From the NCBI GenBank assembly GCA_947565445.1, contig CANOGC010000010.1, positions 1-35,354 on the forward strand: DNA of 35,354 nt. Reading direction: 5' to 3'. Below are positions 6,903 to 16,259 of the stretch, one piece after another. The notes under the pieces are model-generated. The model made no database searches and was not told the DNA's origin. It worked only from the letters and a program-made list of their open reading frames with translations. A program made the translations under genes and the position numbers. Each line of letters starts with the position of its first letter. Within the stretch, counting starts at the first letter, position 1. This DNA is from an uncultured Clostridium sp. GTDB lineage: Bacteria; Bacillota; Clostridia; TANB77; CAG-508.

Positions 6903-8010
6903 TTATTTTTTTACTAATTTTCTCACTTCTTCATAAATCTTATCTTCTACATTATGAACTGCTATTTTCTTAGCATTTTCTCCCATTTGTTCCAATTTTT
7001 TATCATCTTGTAATATACTCTCTATTTCTTTATTTAACGTTTTTGCATTTAAGTCTTTATTTAAAACTATTCTAGCTGCTTCTACTTTTTCTAATACCCT
7101 TGCATTATATTCTTGATGATTATTGCTTACATTTGGTAATGGTACAAATATAGCAGGTTTTCCTACAATTGATACTTCTGTTATTGTCATAGCTCCACTT
7201 CTTGCTATAACTAAATCTACACTATTTATAACTTCTTCCATATTATAGATATATGGTACTATTTTAACTTCTTTTTGCTTAGATAAATTTTTAATTCTTT
7301 GTTTCACTAAATCAAATTGCAATGGTCCTGGTGCCCACATTATTTGATAATCTTTATTTAAATTTTCGTTTATTATTCCTGTAACTGCATCATTAATTGC
7401 TTTTGCTCCTTGGCTTCCCCCAAAAACTAATACAACCTTTTTATCTTGCTTTAATCCTAATTCTCTTAATACTTCATTTTTTTGCATTCTTGTTAGATTT
7501 AAGTTTTTAATTTTAGTTGGGGTACCTGTTAAAATAATATTTTTGGCATCTGGTAATTCTTTTCTTGCATCTTCAAAACTAATTAGAATAGTATCTACCT
7601 TTTTTGATAGCATTTTAACAGCTTTTCCAGGAAAAGCATTACTTTCATGTAACATAGTAGGTATTTTGTATTTTTTAGCTGCAAGTATAGCTGCCCCACA
7701 AATATATCCACCTGTACCAATTACTATATCTGGCTCAAATTCTTTTACGATTTTTTTTGCTTCTCCGAATCCCTTTTAAAGTTTTAAAATTATTTTTTAA
7801 ATCTTTTAAACGAATACTTTTACTTAATCCATATGCTTCTATTGTTTTTAGCACATATCCCGCTCTTGGAACCAAATCATTTTCTAATCCTCTATCTGTT
7901 CCCAAAAACATAATTTCTGAACTAGGGCTTTCCTTTTTTATTTTATTTGCAATTGCAAGCCCTGGATTTATATGTCCTGCTGTTCCTGCTGCTGCTATAA
8001 TTACCCTCAT
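6903..8010 (-). CDS. murG: UDP-GlcNAc:lipid I N-acetylglucosaminyltransferase MurG, +1 shift at CGG
   Basis: Adds GlcNAc to lipid I to give lipid II at the inner face of the membrane. 368 residues across the shift, close to the usual length. AAGGAGG precedes ATG 8010. N-terminal acceptor loop: GTAGHINPGLAIA; C-terminal donor domain: VVLVFGGSQGAKAIN, WAPGP, ARSGAMTITE and NHQEYNA. At ATT-CGG-AGA (7765-7767) the plain frame runs off into basic residues and stops. Skipping the C gives GIGEAKKIVKEFEPDIVIG, TGGYICGAAILAAKK and HESNAFPGK, joining the two halves exactly. Last gene of the murE-mraY-ftsW-murG run. Confidence 0.95.
7765..7767 (-). other. In-frame CGG, +1 shift site in murG
   Basis: AAA-GGG-ATT-CGG-AGA leaves the MurG frame after about residue 80; skipping the C gives KGIGEAKKIVKEF and continues to the end of MurG. 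Confidence 0.8.
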
Positions 8011-8070
8011 GGTTTCCTCCTTGTATTTGATTAATATAATATATAATTAACTATTCTAGTCTAAATTTAT

Positions 8071-8126
8071 AGAGTAATGGCCCCTTTATTTAAGGTGGCT
8101 GTCAGCGAAGCTGACTGGGGGTTCTA
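8071..8126. repeat. Palindromic repeat, copy 1 of 4
   Basis: GCCCCTTTATTTAAGGTGGC followed by a TCAGC-gaa-GCTGA hairpin and GGGGGTTCT. It matches the elements at 25465-25500, 33793-33848 and 33860-33915. It overlaps the reconstructed 3' end of ftsW by a few bases. Confidence 0.65.
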
Positions 8127-9261
8127 TACTTTTTTACAATTTCTTGAAATATTTAGTAGTATACCGGACAGAGCATAATAAAATAACTAACCCTGTACCT
8201 CCATAACTAAAGAATGGTAACTGAATTCCTGTATTAGGCATAGATGCTGTTACAACTGCTATATTCATAATTGCTTGTAATCCAATTAGTGATGTAATTC
8301 CAACTGCTACTAAGCTACCAAACATGTCTGGTGCTTTCATAGCAACTAGTAATCCTCTCCAAATAAATATAGCAAATAGTAAAATGACTACTGCACAACC
8401 AATGAATCCTAATTCTTCTGCTATTACAGAAAATATGAAATCATTTTGTGGTTCTGGCAAGTATAAATACTTTTGTTTACTTTCTCCTAATCCTACACCA
8501 AATAACCCTCCCGAACCTATAGCATATAAACTTTGTACAATTTGCCATCCATCTCCTTTTATATCGCTCCAAGGATTTATGAAAGTTACTATTCTAGAAA
8601 TACGATATGCACCGTTTTCTGTAAATTTTGCAAGTGCAAATAATACACCAGCTCCTCCTACTGCTCCAACACTACCTAATGTTATAAAATATCTCATTTT
8701 GGTTCCTGCCATTAACATCATAATTGATGTTACTAATATGATAATAATTGTAACACTTAAGTGATTTTGGAAAATGACTAATATTATAGCTATTGGTATT
8801 AAATATAGAAATGGAACAATAAATCCTTGAAATAGTTCTTTTATATGGTCTTTATTTTTAGTAAGCCAGTTGGCATAAAAAATAATTAATGCAATTTTTG
8901 CAAGCTCTGATGGTTGGAAACGAATTCCTCCAATTTCTATCCATCTTGTTGCACCTTTAGCTGATGAACCTAAAAGTGGTACTAATGCCAATCCAATTAT
9001 TGAACAAATATATGCAATTTTAGCAAATTTTGAATATTCATGATAATCTATTTTGGAGATAACTAACATAAGCACAATGCCGATAACTGCAAATACTGCT
9101 TGCCTTGATACATAAGAATAACTATTTCCACTTTCAGCAAGAGCTAATGGAGAACTTGCTGATAATACCATTACAATTCCCATAGCAAGTAAAATTAGTA
9201 CGGTTACAAATAATATAAAGTCAAAAGGCTTTCCTGCCCTTTTTTCCTGTTTTTTTGCCAT
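8124..9261 (-). CDS. ftsW: SEDS peptidoglycan polymerase FtsW, +1 shift at CGG
   Basis: Septal SEDS glycosyltransferase that polymerises lipid II with a class B PBP. From ATG 9261 (MAKKQEKR; AAGGAAG 8 bases upstream) to the restored stop at 8124 it has 378 residues and about ten membrane segments. Motifs: GATRWIEIGGIRFQPSELAK, QNHLS, YQ-type turn replaced by RISRIVTFINPWSD, GSGGLFGVGLG, YLPEPQNDFIFSVIAEELG, and PNTGIQLPFFSYGGTGL. The plain frame ends CSVRYTTKYFKKL after CGG (8164-8166). Skipping the C gives CSVGILLNISRNCKKV, and GILLNISR is the normal FtsW C-terminal motif. Downstream of mraY; no murD is found here. Confidence 0.93.
8164..8166 (-). other. In-frame CGG, +1 shift site in ftsW
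   Basis: The plain frame GTC-CGG-TAT stays open for 11 codons, so it hides the shift. The alternative GTC-GGT-ATA-CTA gives VGILLNISR, the expected end of FtsW. Confidence 0.75.
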
Positions 9262-9294
9262 TTGCAATTCTTCCTTCCTCATGTGATTTTTGTA

Positions 9295-9404
9295 GGCGTG
9301 GATCTATTTCCGCCTTTATTTAATTTTCTGCTATTTTTGGGCAGATATAAAATCTGCCCTCTTATATTGCTTCATTCCTTTTTGGGCAGATATGGAACCT
9401 GCCC
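9295..9404. repeat. Three small palindromes with a 44-45 bp period
   Basis: Stems begin at 9295 (GGCG/CGCC), 9339 (GGGCAGAT/ATCTGCCC, perfect 8 bp) and 9384 (GGGCAG/CTGCCC), each followed by a T-rich spacer of similar sequence. They fill the gap between mraY and ftsW. Function unknown; similar GC-rich palindromes are common intergenic repeats in gut Clostridia. Confidence 0.55.
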
Positions 9405-9417
9405 CTACCTTACATTT

Positions 9418-10404
9418 TTATATAGTTATAAGTCCTAAAACACATAATATTAATGTGATTATACTAAAAATAGATACTACTTTATTTTCTCCCCATCCTG
9501 ATAGTTCAAAGTGATGGTGTATTGGTGCCATTTTGAAAAAACGATTTCCTGTTTTTTTAAAATATAATACTTGCATAATAACAGATATTGTTTCTAGTAC
9601 TGGTATAAATGCTATAATAATTATAATTAGTGGCATTTTTAAGTATAATGCCATGGCTACAATTACTCCTCCTAAAAGTAATGAACCAGTATCTCCCATA
9701 AATACTTTTGCTGGATGCATATTAAATAACAAAAATCCTAAGCAAATTCCAATTACAATAGTTCCAAAGATAACTACTTCTTTTACATTAAAAATTATTC
9801 CAATTACTGTTAAACATGTAATAATAACTGCTGATACAGTTGGACATAAACCATCTACTCCATCTGTTAAGTTTATAGCATTTGTAGTTGCCAAAATTGC
9901 AAAAATAGCAAATGGAATATATATCCAAATCGGTAAATTAATATATATTTTTAAAATAGGAATATATGTATCTGTTCCTAAGTTAATAATATTAAGTAGA
10001 TAAATAACATATGTTACAGCAATTGCTAAAAGCCCTATCATTTTATATGCTGGTTTTAAACCTTTTGTATTTTTAAAAATCAATTTTTTACTATCATCTA
10101 TAAATCCGATTATCCCAAAGCCAATAGCTATAATAGCTAATGGAATTAGTTTTTTGGCAAGTTCTATATCATCTTTTGCATAATCAAAAAATATGAAAAG
10201 TATTAATAGAATAATTGCTATTGCGATTATTACTCCTCCCATTGTTGGAGTTCCTTGCTTGTTTAAATGTGATTCTGGACCATCTTCTCTTTCAATTTGC
10301 CCTACTTTTAATTTTTTTAAAATGGGAACGATACATATTCCCAATACTACTGTTACAAAAAATGATAATAGTAATATTTTTATCCCAAAATCCAATTTTC
10401 TCAC
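9418..10404 (-). CDS. mraY: Phospho-N-acetylmuramoyl-pentapeptide transferase MraY
   Basis: Integral membrane enzyme making lipid I from UDP-MurNAc-pentapeptide and undecaprenyl phosphate. 328 residues, about ten membrane segments. Family motifs: HLNKQGTPTMGGVII, the first Asp pair GFIDDSKKL, TNAINLTDGVDGL with its catalytic Asp, LLFNMHPAKVFMGDTGS, and the C-terminal MAPIHHHFELSGW. The first codon may be the GTG at 10404 or a TTG three codons in, which has better spacing from AAAGGTG. It follows murE by 15 bases and precedes ftsW, as in the standard cluster except that murD is absent. Confidence 0.96.
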   Translation of the reverse strand: MRKLDFGIKILLLSFFVTVVLGICIVPILKKLKVGQIEREDGPESHLNKQGTPTMGGVIIAIAIILLILFIFFDYAKDDIELAKKLIPLAIIAIGFGIIGFIDDSKKLIFKNTKGLKPAYKMIGLLAIAVTYVIYLLNIINLGTDTYIPILKIYINLPIWIYIPFAIFAILATTNAINLTDGVDGLCPTVSAVIITCLTVIGIIFNVKEVVIFGTIVIGICLGFLLFNMHPAKVFMGDTGSLLLGGVIVAMALYLKMPLIIIIIAFIPVLETISVIMQVLYFKKTGNRFFKMAPIHHHFELSGWGENKVVSIFSIITLILCVLGLITI

Positions 10405-10419
10405 CTTTCAATTGCTTTT

Positions 10420-11916
10420 TTATTTTTTCTTTTTGTCTGCTTGTTCTTTGTCTAGTTCTTCAATTACTTCATTTACAATAATTCTTTCATCAAATGGTAA
10501 TTTTTCGTGGTTAATTTCTTGGTATGGTTCATGTCCTTTACCTGCAAGAACTATAATATCACTTTTAGATGCCATTCTAATAGCTTCTTTTATAGCTTTA
10601 GTTCTATCTACTATACATGTATATTGACCATTGGTCTTTTTTATACCTACTTCAATTTCTTTTATAATTTCTTCTGGATCTTCTGTTCTTGGGTTATCAC
10701 TTGTAATAATAGTGTTCGTTGCAACAATTCCAGAAACTTCTCCCATTAATGGTCTTTTTATTTTATCTCTATCTCCACCACATCCAAATACACTAATTAC
10801 TCTTCCTTTTGTATATGATTTTACTGCACGTAATATGCTTTCTAAGCTTTCTGGTGTATGAGCATAGTCTATCATAATTGTTAAGTCGCGCTTATTATCT
10901 ACAAGTTCACTTCTTCCTGGTACACGTACTTCTACTAATGCTTCTTTTATTTGTTCTGCATTTGCTCCTAATTTACAAGCTATACAAATTGCTGCAAGTG
11001 AATTGTATACACTAAATCTACCTGGTATACAAGTTTTTACTCTTTCGTTTTTGTTGTCTATTTTTACTTTAAAATCTACATATGAGTTTGTGATAGTAAT
11101 ATCTTTTGCAAGTATATGGCAAAAGTTGTCTATTCCATATGTTGTTATCTCACATTTTGCAAGCCTTCCTGCTTTTGCAGAATAGATATCATCAGCATTC
11201 ACAAATCCCACTTTACACATTTCAAATAGTTTTAGTTTAGATTGAAAATAGTCTTCCATATCTGGATGTTCTTTTTCACTGATATGTTCATGTGAAAAAT
11301 TAGTAAATACTCCATAGTCGAAATCACATCCATTAACACGGTTTAGTTTTAAACTTTGTGAAGATACTTCCATTACTACAACATCTACACCTTCATTTAC
11401 CATATCTGCAAATATCTTTTGTAGTTCTGTACTTTCTGGTGTTGTTCTGCTACTTTCTTTTATTTTCTTATCTCCTATATATACTGCTATTGTTCCAATT
11501 AGTCCTACTTTATGACCTGCTTTTTCTAATATTTTTTTCATCATGAATGTAGTTGTTGTTTTTCCTTTTGTTCCTGTAACACCAATTAGTTTAAACTTTC
11601 TTGATGGATTGTCATAGAAATTACATGCACAAATGCTAAGAGCAAGCCTTGTATCTGGTACTACTAATAATGTTACACTTTCTGGTATGCTAAGTTCTTT
11701 TAGATTGGTAGTTTCATCTACCATAATAACTACTGCTCCATTTGAAATAGCATCTGGTATGTAGCTATTTCCATCTGTTTCAAAACCGTGTATAGCAATA
11801 AACATTCCATTTTCTTTTATATTTCTTGAATCTGAATCTACATTTGTTATATCTAAATTAATATTTCCTTTTGCTTTTATCCCGTCAATTCCCACTAAAA
11901 TCTCTTTTAAATTCAT
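10420..11916 (-). CDS. murE: UDP-MurNAc-tripeptide synthetase MurE (meso-DAP type)
   Basis: ATP-dependent ligase adding the third stem-peptide residue. 498 residues from ATG 11916, which has GGAGG 7 bases upstream; an in-frame ATG 21 bases earlier lacks an RBS. Domains: UDP-substrate domain (1-100), central ATPase with GVTGTKGKTTTTFMMKK, the carbamylated-Lys region, HEHISEKEHPDMEDY, and the C-terminal ligase domain with DYAHTPESL, GCGGDRDKIKRPLMG and ITSDNPRTEDP. The DNPR motif is the known mark of meso-diaminopimelate-adding enzymes. It opens the murE-mraY-ftsW-murG run, while the PBP gene that usually precedes it lies 16 kb away. Confidence 0.96.
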   Translation of the reverse strand: MNLKEILVGIDGIKAKGNINLDITNVDSDSRNIKENGMFIAIHGFETDGNSYIPDAISNGAVVIMVDETTNLKELSIPESVTLLVVPDTRLALSICACNFYDNPSRKFKLIGVTGTKGKTTTTFMMKKILEKAGHKVGLIGTIAVYIGDKKIKESSRTTPESTELQKIFADMVNEGVDVVVMEVSSQSLKLNRVNGCDFDYGVFTNFSHEHISEKEHPDMEDYFQSKLKLFEMCKVGFVNADDIYSAKAGRLAKCEITTYGIDNFCHILAKDITITNSYVDFKVKIDNKNERVKTCIPGRFSVYNSLAAICIACKLGANAEQIKEALVEVRVPGRSELVDNKRDLTIMIDYAHTPESLESILRAVKSYTKGRVISVFGCGGDRDKIKRPLMGEVSGIVATNTIITSDNPRTEDPEEIIKEIEVGIKKTNGQYTCIVDRTKAIKEAIRMASKSDIIVLAGKGHEPYQEINHEKLPFDERIIVNEVIEELDKEQADKKKK

Positions 11917-12064
11917 AGTAAAACCTCCAAACTCCATTTTTACATTCTTATTATATACTTAAATACAAAATTTGTATAGTTTTTCTATTAAATTTCTATA
12001 CTTATTTTAGTTTATTAACTTTTTTAAATTTTTATTATTAATTAATTTTATATAGAGCAAATCG

Positions 12065-12106
12065 GAAAGCCACTAAATTAGCATAATCTTTATCTTTGGC
12101 TTTCCA
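12065..12106. other. Hairpin with a 9-bp stem in the murE upstream gap
   Basis: GGAAAGCCA (12065-12073) pairs with TGGCTTTCC (12098-12106). The gap 11917-12223 holds no gene that I can see. Two more hairpins follow at 12127-12170 and 12175-12219. Confidence 0.5.
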
Positions 12107-12126
12107 TTAATTTGTGTACAATGTGT

Positions 12127-12170
12127 TTTTATATATTAAAAAGTTAGCATGACTTTCCTAATATATAAAA
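12127..12170. other. Perfect 12-bp inverted repeat
   Basis: TTTTATATATTA (12127-12138) and TAATATATAAAA (12159-12170) are exact complements over a 20-nt loop. On the minus strand the loop contains GGAAAGTCATGCTAAC. Confidence 0.5.
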
Positions 12171-12174
12171 CAAT

Positions 12175-12219
12175 AAAGATAGTAAGATTTTAGCTTTTCC
12201 CTAATATCCTACTATCTTT
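12175..12219 (-). terminator. Probable terminator of the transglutaminase gene
   Basis: AAAGATAGTA (12175-12184) pairs with TACTATCTTT (12210-12219), starting 4 bases after the stop codon. The following T-run on the minus strand is short (TTTATTGTTTTAT), so efficiency is uncertain. Confidence 0.55.
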
Positions 12220-12223
12220 AAAT

Positions 12224-15200
12224 TTAATCAATTGTTTTATTTAACTTTATATAATCCCCTATTATTACTAATTTGACACATGCTACATCATTTATTGTTA
12301 TTTCTCCATCACCATCAATATCTGCTGCTTTTAATTTAATTCCTTCTAGTTTTTTGTAATCAATTAAGTGTAGTTTTATTTCAGCAAGGTCATCTATTGT
12401 AACTTCTTCATCACCATTAATATCTCCTGTAACAATAAGTGTATATTCTAATGTTTTTCCTACTTTTACAGTCATACCTGTCCTTAAAATACTTTCATCT
12501 GTTAAAGTATTTCCATCTTTATCTAAAAATATCATTTGTGGATTTGTTGTTACATTTTCTAGCACTACATTTTGTTTGAACATAGCTACTGTTGTGCTTG
12601 ATGCTATTTTTGAAATGTCTTTGTCTTTATTATTTATTACGTATTTTTCTGAAGTAATTTTTTCCTGTCCTTCTTCTTCTTTTATTTTTACAGCAATTTC
12701 TGTCTCTGAATCATCTGCTACTATTAGTCCATTTCCTCCACTTGCTGATATTCCTTTTATTTTTATTGTTGATTTTGCATCTTGTGTTATTGTATCTTTA
12801 ACTTTAAATTTAATTTTAAAAATGTCACCTTGTTCTTTTATAAGTTTTTCACTATCTATTATAAATTTAAAATTGTCTTTGTTAAAGTCATTTTCTGATA
12901 ATTGCCATTCACCTTGTGCTGTTATTTCTTTCATTTCTAAAAAGTTTACATCATATTCTAATTGTCCCATTAATGATACTAAACCTTTTACTATGTTTTG
13001 TACTTTTACTATTTTAACATCTACTTCAAATTCTTCCCCTGGTTGTAATTCTTTTAAGTTTGTTTGTGTATTAGTTGAAGTAATTGCTACCTCAAAAGTT
13101 CTAACTTTTATATTACAAGGTTGACTCATTACTTCTTCTTTTGTTGTTCCTACCATTGTTGTAACTTTTAAAGTATATGCTCCACTATCATCTATAGATG
13201 TAGGTATTATAGATAATGTTTTATTTGTTTGACCTGATATAGCTACTCCATCTTTATACCATTGATATGTTATGTTTCCTTCTTCTGCTATTACTTCTGG
13301 TGTTAATTTTATTTCTCTATTTATAGTTCCTAATAGTTCTGTTGGCATTTTTATTTCTGCTGGAGCTGCTTTTGGCATAACAACACTTCTTCCCGCTGCT
13401 GCTTCTTCTTGTGCAACTGTTTTTGCAACAAATTTTACATCTATAATATTATTTTCATTTGTAATATCATTATACCCTATTTCTAGTTGCATTGTTTCTT
13501 TATTTGTTATTTCTATTGTTTTTTGTCCTATTGATATTGATTCAATTTCAAATCCTTCTTCTGGTACTATATTAAAAGTTTGTGTTTTATTTTCTGTAAG
13601 TGTAAATATGTTGCCTGCTTCTCTAATGCTTTTTTCTTCTCCTGCTTCATTTGTGTATGTACCAGTAACATTTCCACCTTCTGTACTTGTTATAACAGCA
13701 GATTGTGTATTGTTTGTAGTTCCATCATTTTCTGTAACAGCTATCGCAAATGGGCTGAAAGAATCACAAGTTATCATTAATCCATATTGTGTTATTACGC
13801 ATGGTATTTCTTCTACTCCTGTTACATTTCCCTGTGCATCTCTTTTAAAGTGATATGCTTTAAATGTAACACCTTCATCTTCTGGTCCATAACCTGCTGG
13901 GAATCCTAAAGATAATCTTAGTCTGTGTCCTGTTTTTACTACATATTTTTTACATACATTTAATGAAATGTTGTAAGTTTCACTTGTAACTAAATTTTGT
14001 TCACCTAATTTGTCTTCCATTAAATTATTCATTGCATCTGTATCTGTTGAAGTTGTTCTTGTTGCTACTAATGCAATTCTACTTCTTAATTTGTCAGATA
14101 CTGGTGTTCCATCACTTGTTTGCCAACCATTCATTGAAAGGTCTTCATTTTCAAGTAAAGTTGGTTTTGCATATACTTCCCAATTTTTTGCACTGTTCAT
14201 GCGGAAAGAACATAATATTGGGTTTACTGCTCCATATTTTATTTCCATTGGTTCTTTTCCACTATTTTTTCCAACTAAACCTTTTACAGATATAGTGTAC
14301 ATTGCACCATCATCTGCCCACATTTTACTAAATTTTAAATCAAATGTTATTCTACGTTTTCCATCAAAATTAAAGTTTGTAATTTCAGCTTCATCAGCAC
14401 CTGTTGGTCCTGTTGATTCTATTTTGTAGCTTGCTTGTGTTTCACCTTGTTTAAATACTAAGTCATCATCATATGTAACATCCACATGATATGTTGGTCC
14501 AACTCTAAGTGAAGCTGTTGATACTGGTGTTTGTGTCTTTATATATGGTCTTGCTTTATAAGTTCCATTTGGATTATATAATTTTCCAGATTGTGCTACA
14601 AAGTCAGATTCATCTCCTTTGTATGTATATGCATCTAAACCTGTTCCTGGAGCTAATGTTGTTACTGCAAATTCAACATATTCTGAATTTGGAACTGATA
14701 TATATATATAATCTCCATTGTCTTTAAATGCTCCTGGTGCATATAATTCTGGGTTCATATAACCCCAATTTCCTTCACGCCATATGTCATCACCTGGTCT
14801 ATATTCATGATATTTCATTAATATATATTTGCCTTCTTTTACTGCATTAGCATATCCTTTTTTATTATAGCTTATGTAAAAATCTCCTGCTTTATATTCT
14901 TCTGTTTCTGTTCCATCTTGTTTGAATTTTACTAATAATCCATTAACATTTGTTATATAGTCAATTCCATAGTCTTCTTCACTTAATTCTGGATATTGGA
15001 ATTTATAATTTCCTGCTGCTTCAACATTTTCTAAAACAGTGTGTTCTTTATTCATACTTTCTTTTCCTAGCATACACCATCTTGTATTTTCAAAACCTTC
15101 TTGTATATCATCTCCTGGTACAAAGTCTGGGTGTGTAGTATCAACATTTTGAATACGTAAAAATGGGTCATCTAATGTACAATCAACTGCATACCAAACT

Positions 15201-16057
15201 TTTTCTACCATTCTAGCATTTGTTTCTTTTTCAATTTCAACATAGTTCCACATATGTTCTATTGCTGCTGAACCTTCTGATTGATGTAGTCCTTGTACTA
15301 ATATACAATTAATTCCTACTTTATCTAATATAGTTTTTAATGCTCTTGCATATCCTTCACATACTGCTTGTTTTTTAACTAAAGCACCATAAGGTGTTCC
15401 TAAAAATCCTTCATTTCCTGGTGTACAATCGCTTTCAAATCTATATGATGTATTATTAATTATTTCATTATGTACTAATTTTATTTGTTCTACTTTTTTG
15501 TTTGCTCCTTCTTGTTCTTGAATGTTTTGTGCTTTTTGTGCAATTTCATTTACGACTGAATCAAATTCTACTATTGCTTCTTCTACTTGCTCTTTACTTG
15601 TAAATCCATCTATATAATAGTTTTTAAATGTTCCTGAACCTATATTAGCATAATAATTATTTTGTGCATCTTTTGTAATTCTAAGTCTAAGTTTTTGAAC
15701 ATTTACATAGAACATTTCAGGATGATCTGCATAAAATGCATATCTTGCTGCATCCATGGCTTTTGTTAATGTTGTATTTCCATTTGAATATTGCTCAAGT
15801 TGTTCTTGTGTAACACAACCATTTTCAATTAAGTCATAGCTTTGTGTTCCTGTCTTTAGTATTCCACTTACATACATTTCATATATTGCGTCATATAATT
15901 TTTTTGCTTCTTGTGTAAGTTGTTTATAGTGATATTTTTCACTATTTGGGCTTGTTACCTCTTCAGCATATACAAAGTTGTTAAATTCAATAAAACTAAA
16001 TTGTAATAATAACATTACTATTACTAACATAACTGTTATTAGTTTTTTCAAATTCAT
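12224..16057 (-). CDS. Secreted transglutaminase-like protein with Ig, cohesin and dockerin modules
   Basis: Secreted protein of 1277 residues from ATG 16057 (GGAGAGG upstream; an earlier in-frame ATG lacks an RBS). Signal peptide about 1-31. A transglutaminase-like domain (about 185-300) keeps a plausible Cys-His-Asp triad: Cys233 (QAVCEGYARAL), His268 (EHMWNYV), Asp292 (WYAVDCTLDDP). Several beta-rich modules follow, including a clear Ig-like one (YQWYKDGVAISGQ, DDSGAYTLKV). Near the C-terminus lie a cohesin-like domain (PGEEFEVDVKI, GLVSLMGQLEYD), a shared linking module (ISKIASSTTVAMFKQNVVL) and a type I dockerin (GDINGDEEVTIDDLAEIKL, ADIDGDGEITINDVACVKL). It probably docks on another cohesin and receives another dockerin. 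The enzymatic role (cross-linking, peptidase or amidase) is unknown. Confidence 0.85.
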   Translation of the reverse strand: MNLKKLITVMLVIVMLLLQFSFIEFNNFVYAEEVTSPNSEKYHYKQLTQEAKKLYDAIYEMYVSGILKTGTQSYDLIENGCVTQEQLEQYSNGNTTLTKAMDAARYAFYADHPEMFYVNVQKLRLRITKDAQNNYYANIGSGTFKNYYIDGFTSKEQVEEAIVEFDSVVNEIAQKAQNIQEQEGANKKVEQIKLVHNEIINNTSYRFESDCTPGNEGFLGTPYGALVKKQAVCEGYARALKTILDKVGINCILVQGLHQSEGSAAIEHMWNYVEIEKETNARMVEKVWYAVDCTLDDPFLRIQNVDTTHPDFVPGDDIQEGFENTRWCMLGKESMNKEHTVLENVEAAGNYKFQYPELSEEDYGIDYITNVNGLLVKFKQDGTETEEYKAGDFYISYNKKGYANAVKEGKYILMKYHEYRPGDDIWREGNWGYMNPELYAPGAFKDNGDYIYISVPNSEYVEFAVTTLAPGTGLDAYTYKGDESDFVAQSGKLYNPNGTYKARPYIKTQTPVSTASLRVGPTYHVDVTYDDDLVFKQGETQASYKIESTGPTGADEAEITNFNFDGKRRITFDLKFSKMWADDGAMYTISVKGLVGKNSGKEPMEIKYGAVNPILCSFRMNSAKNWEVYAKPTLLENEDLSMNGWQTSDGTPVSDKLRSRIALVATRTTSTDTDAMNNLMEDKLGEQNLVTSETYNISLNVCKKYVVKTGHRLRLSLGFPAGYGPEDEGVTFKAYHFKRDAQGNVTGVEEIPCVITQYGLMITCDSFSPFAIAVTENDGTTNNTQSAVITSTEGGNVTGTYTNEAGEEKSIREAGNIFTLTENKTQTFNIVPEEGFEIESISIGQKTIEITNKETMQLEIGYNDITNENNIIDVKFVAKTVAQEEAAAGRSVVMPKAAPAEIKMPTELLGTINREIKLTPEVIAEEGNITYQWYKDGVAISGQTNKTLSIIPTSIDDSGAYTLKVTTMVGTTKEEVMSQPCNIKVRTFEVAITSTNTQTNLKELQPGEEFEVDVKIVKVQNIVKGLVSLMGQLEYDVNFLEMKEITAQGEWQLSENDFNKDNFKFIIDSEKLIKEQGDIFKIKFKVKDTITQDAKSTIKIKGISASGGNGLIVADDSETEIAVKIKEEEGQEKITSEKYVINNKDKDISKIASSTTVAMFKQNVVLENVTTNPQMIFLDKDGNTLTDESILRTGMTVKVGKTLEYTLIVTGDINGDEEVTIDDLAEIKLHLIDYKKLEGIKLKAADIDGDGEITINDVACVKLVIIGDYIKLNKTID

Positions 16058-16156
16058 AAATAAATCCTCTCCTTTTTTATTTTTTATACCCATTTATTAT
16101 AGCATTTTATAGTACTTAAATCAACATAAATTTTCCTTTTTTGTGGAGTAACTGGC

Positions 16157-16191
16157 AAAAAAATCTCCCAGTATAACTGAGAGATTTTTTT
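16157..16191. terminator. Terminator after the M26 protease gene
   Basis: A-run plus ATCTC (16163-16167) pairs with GAGAT (16181-16185) plus T-run, with an inner CAG/CTG pair. It works in both directions and lies 69 bases beyond the protease stop. Confidence 0.8.
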
Positions 16192-16259
16192 AGAGTTTCT
16201 ATTAGATCTATTAGTATTATTTGTATTGTTATTTTAATGCTAAAATGTTACATTATATA

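Noticed and set aside
9295..9404. CRISPR array
   Set aside because: Only three imperfect units, palindromic rather than identical direct repeats, similar T-rich spacers and no cas genes.
11963..11977. ATACAAA-a-TTTGTAT palindrome upstream of murE as an operator
   Set aside because: It is only 7-bp arms in very AT-rich sequence, and no convincing -35 box pairs with the nearby TATAAT; too weak to call.
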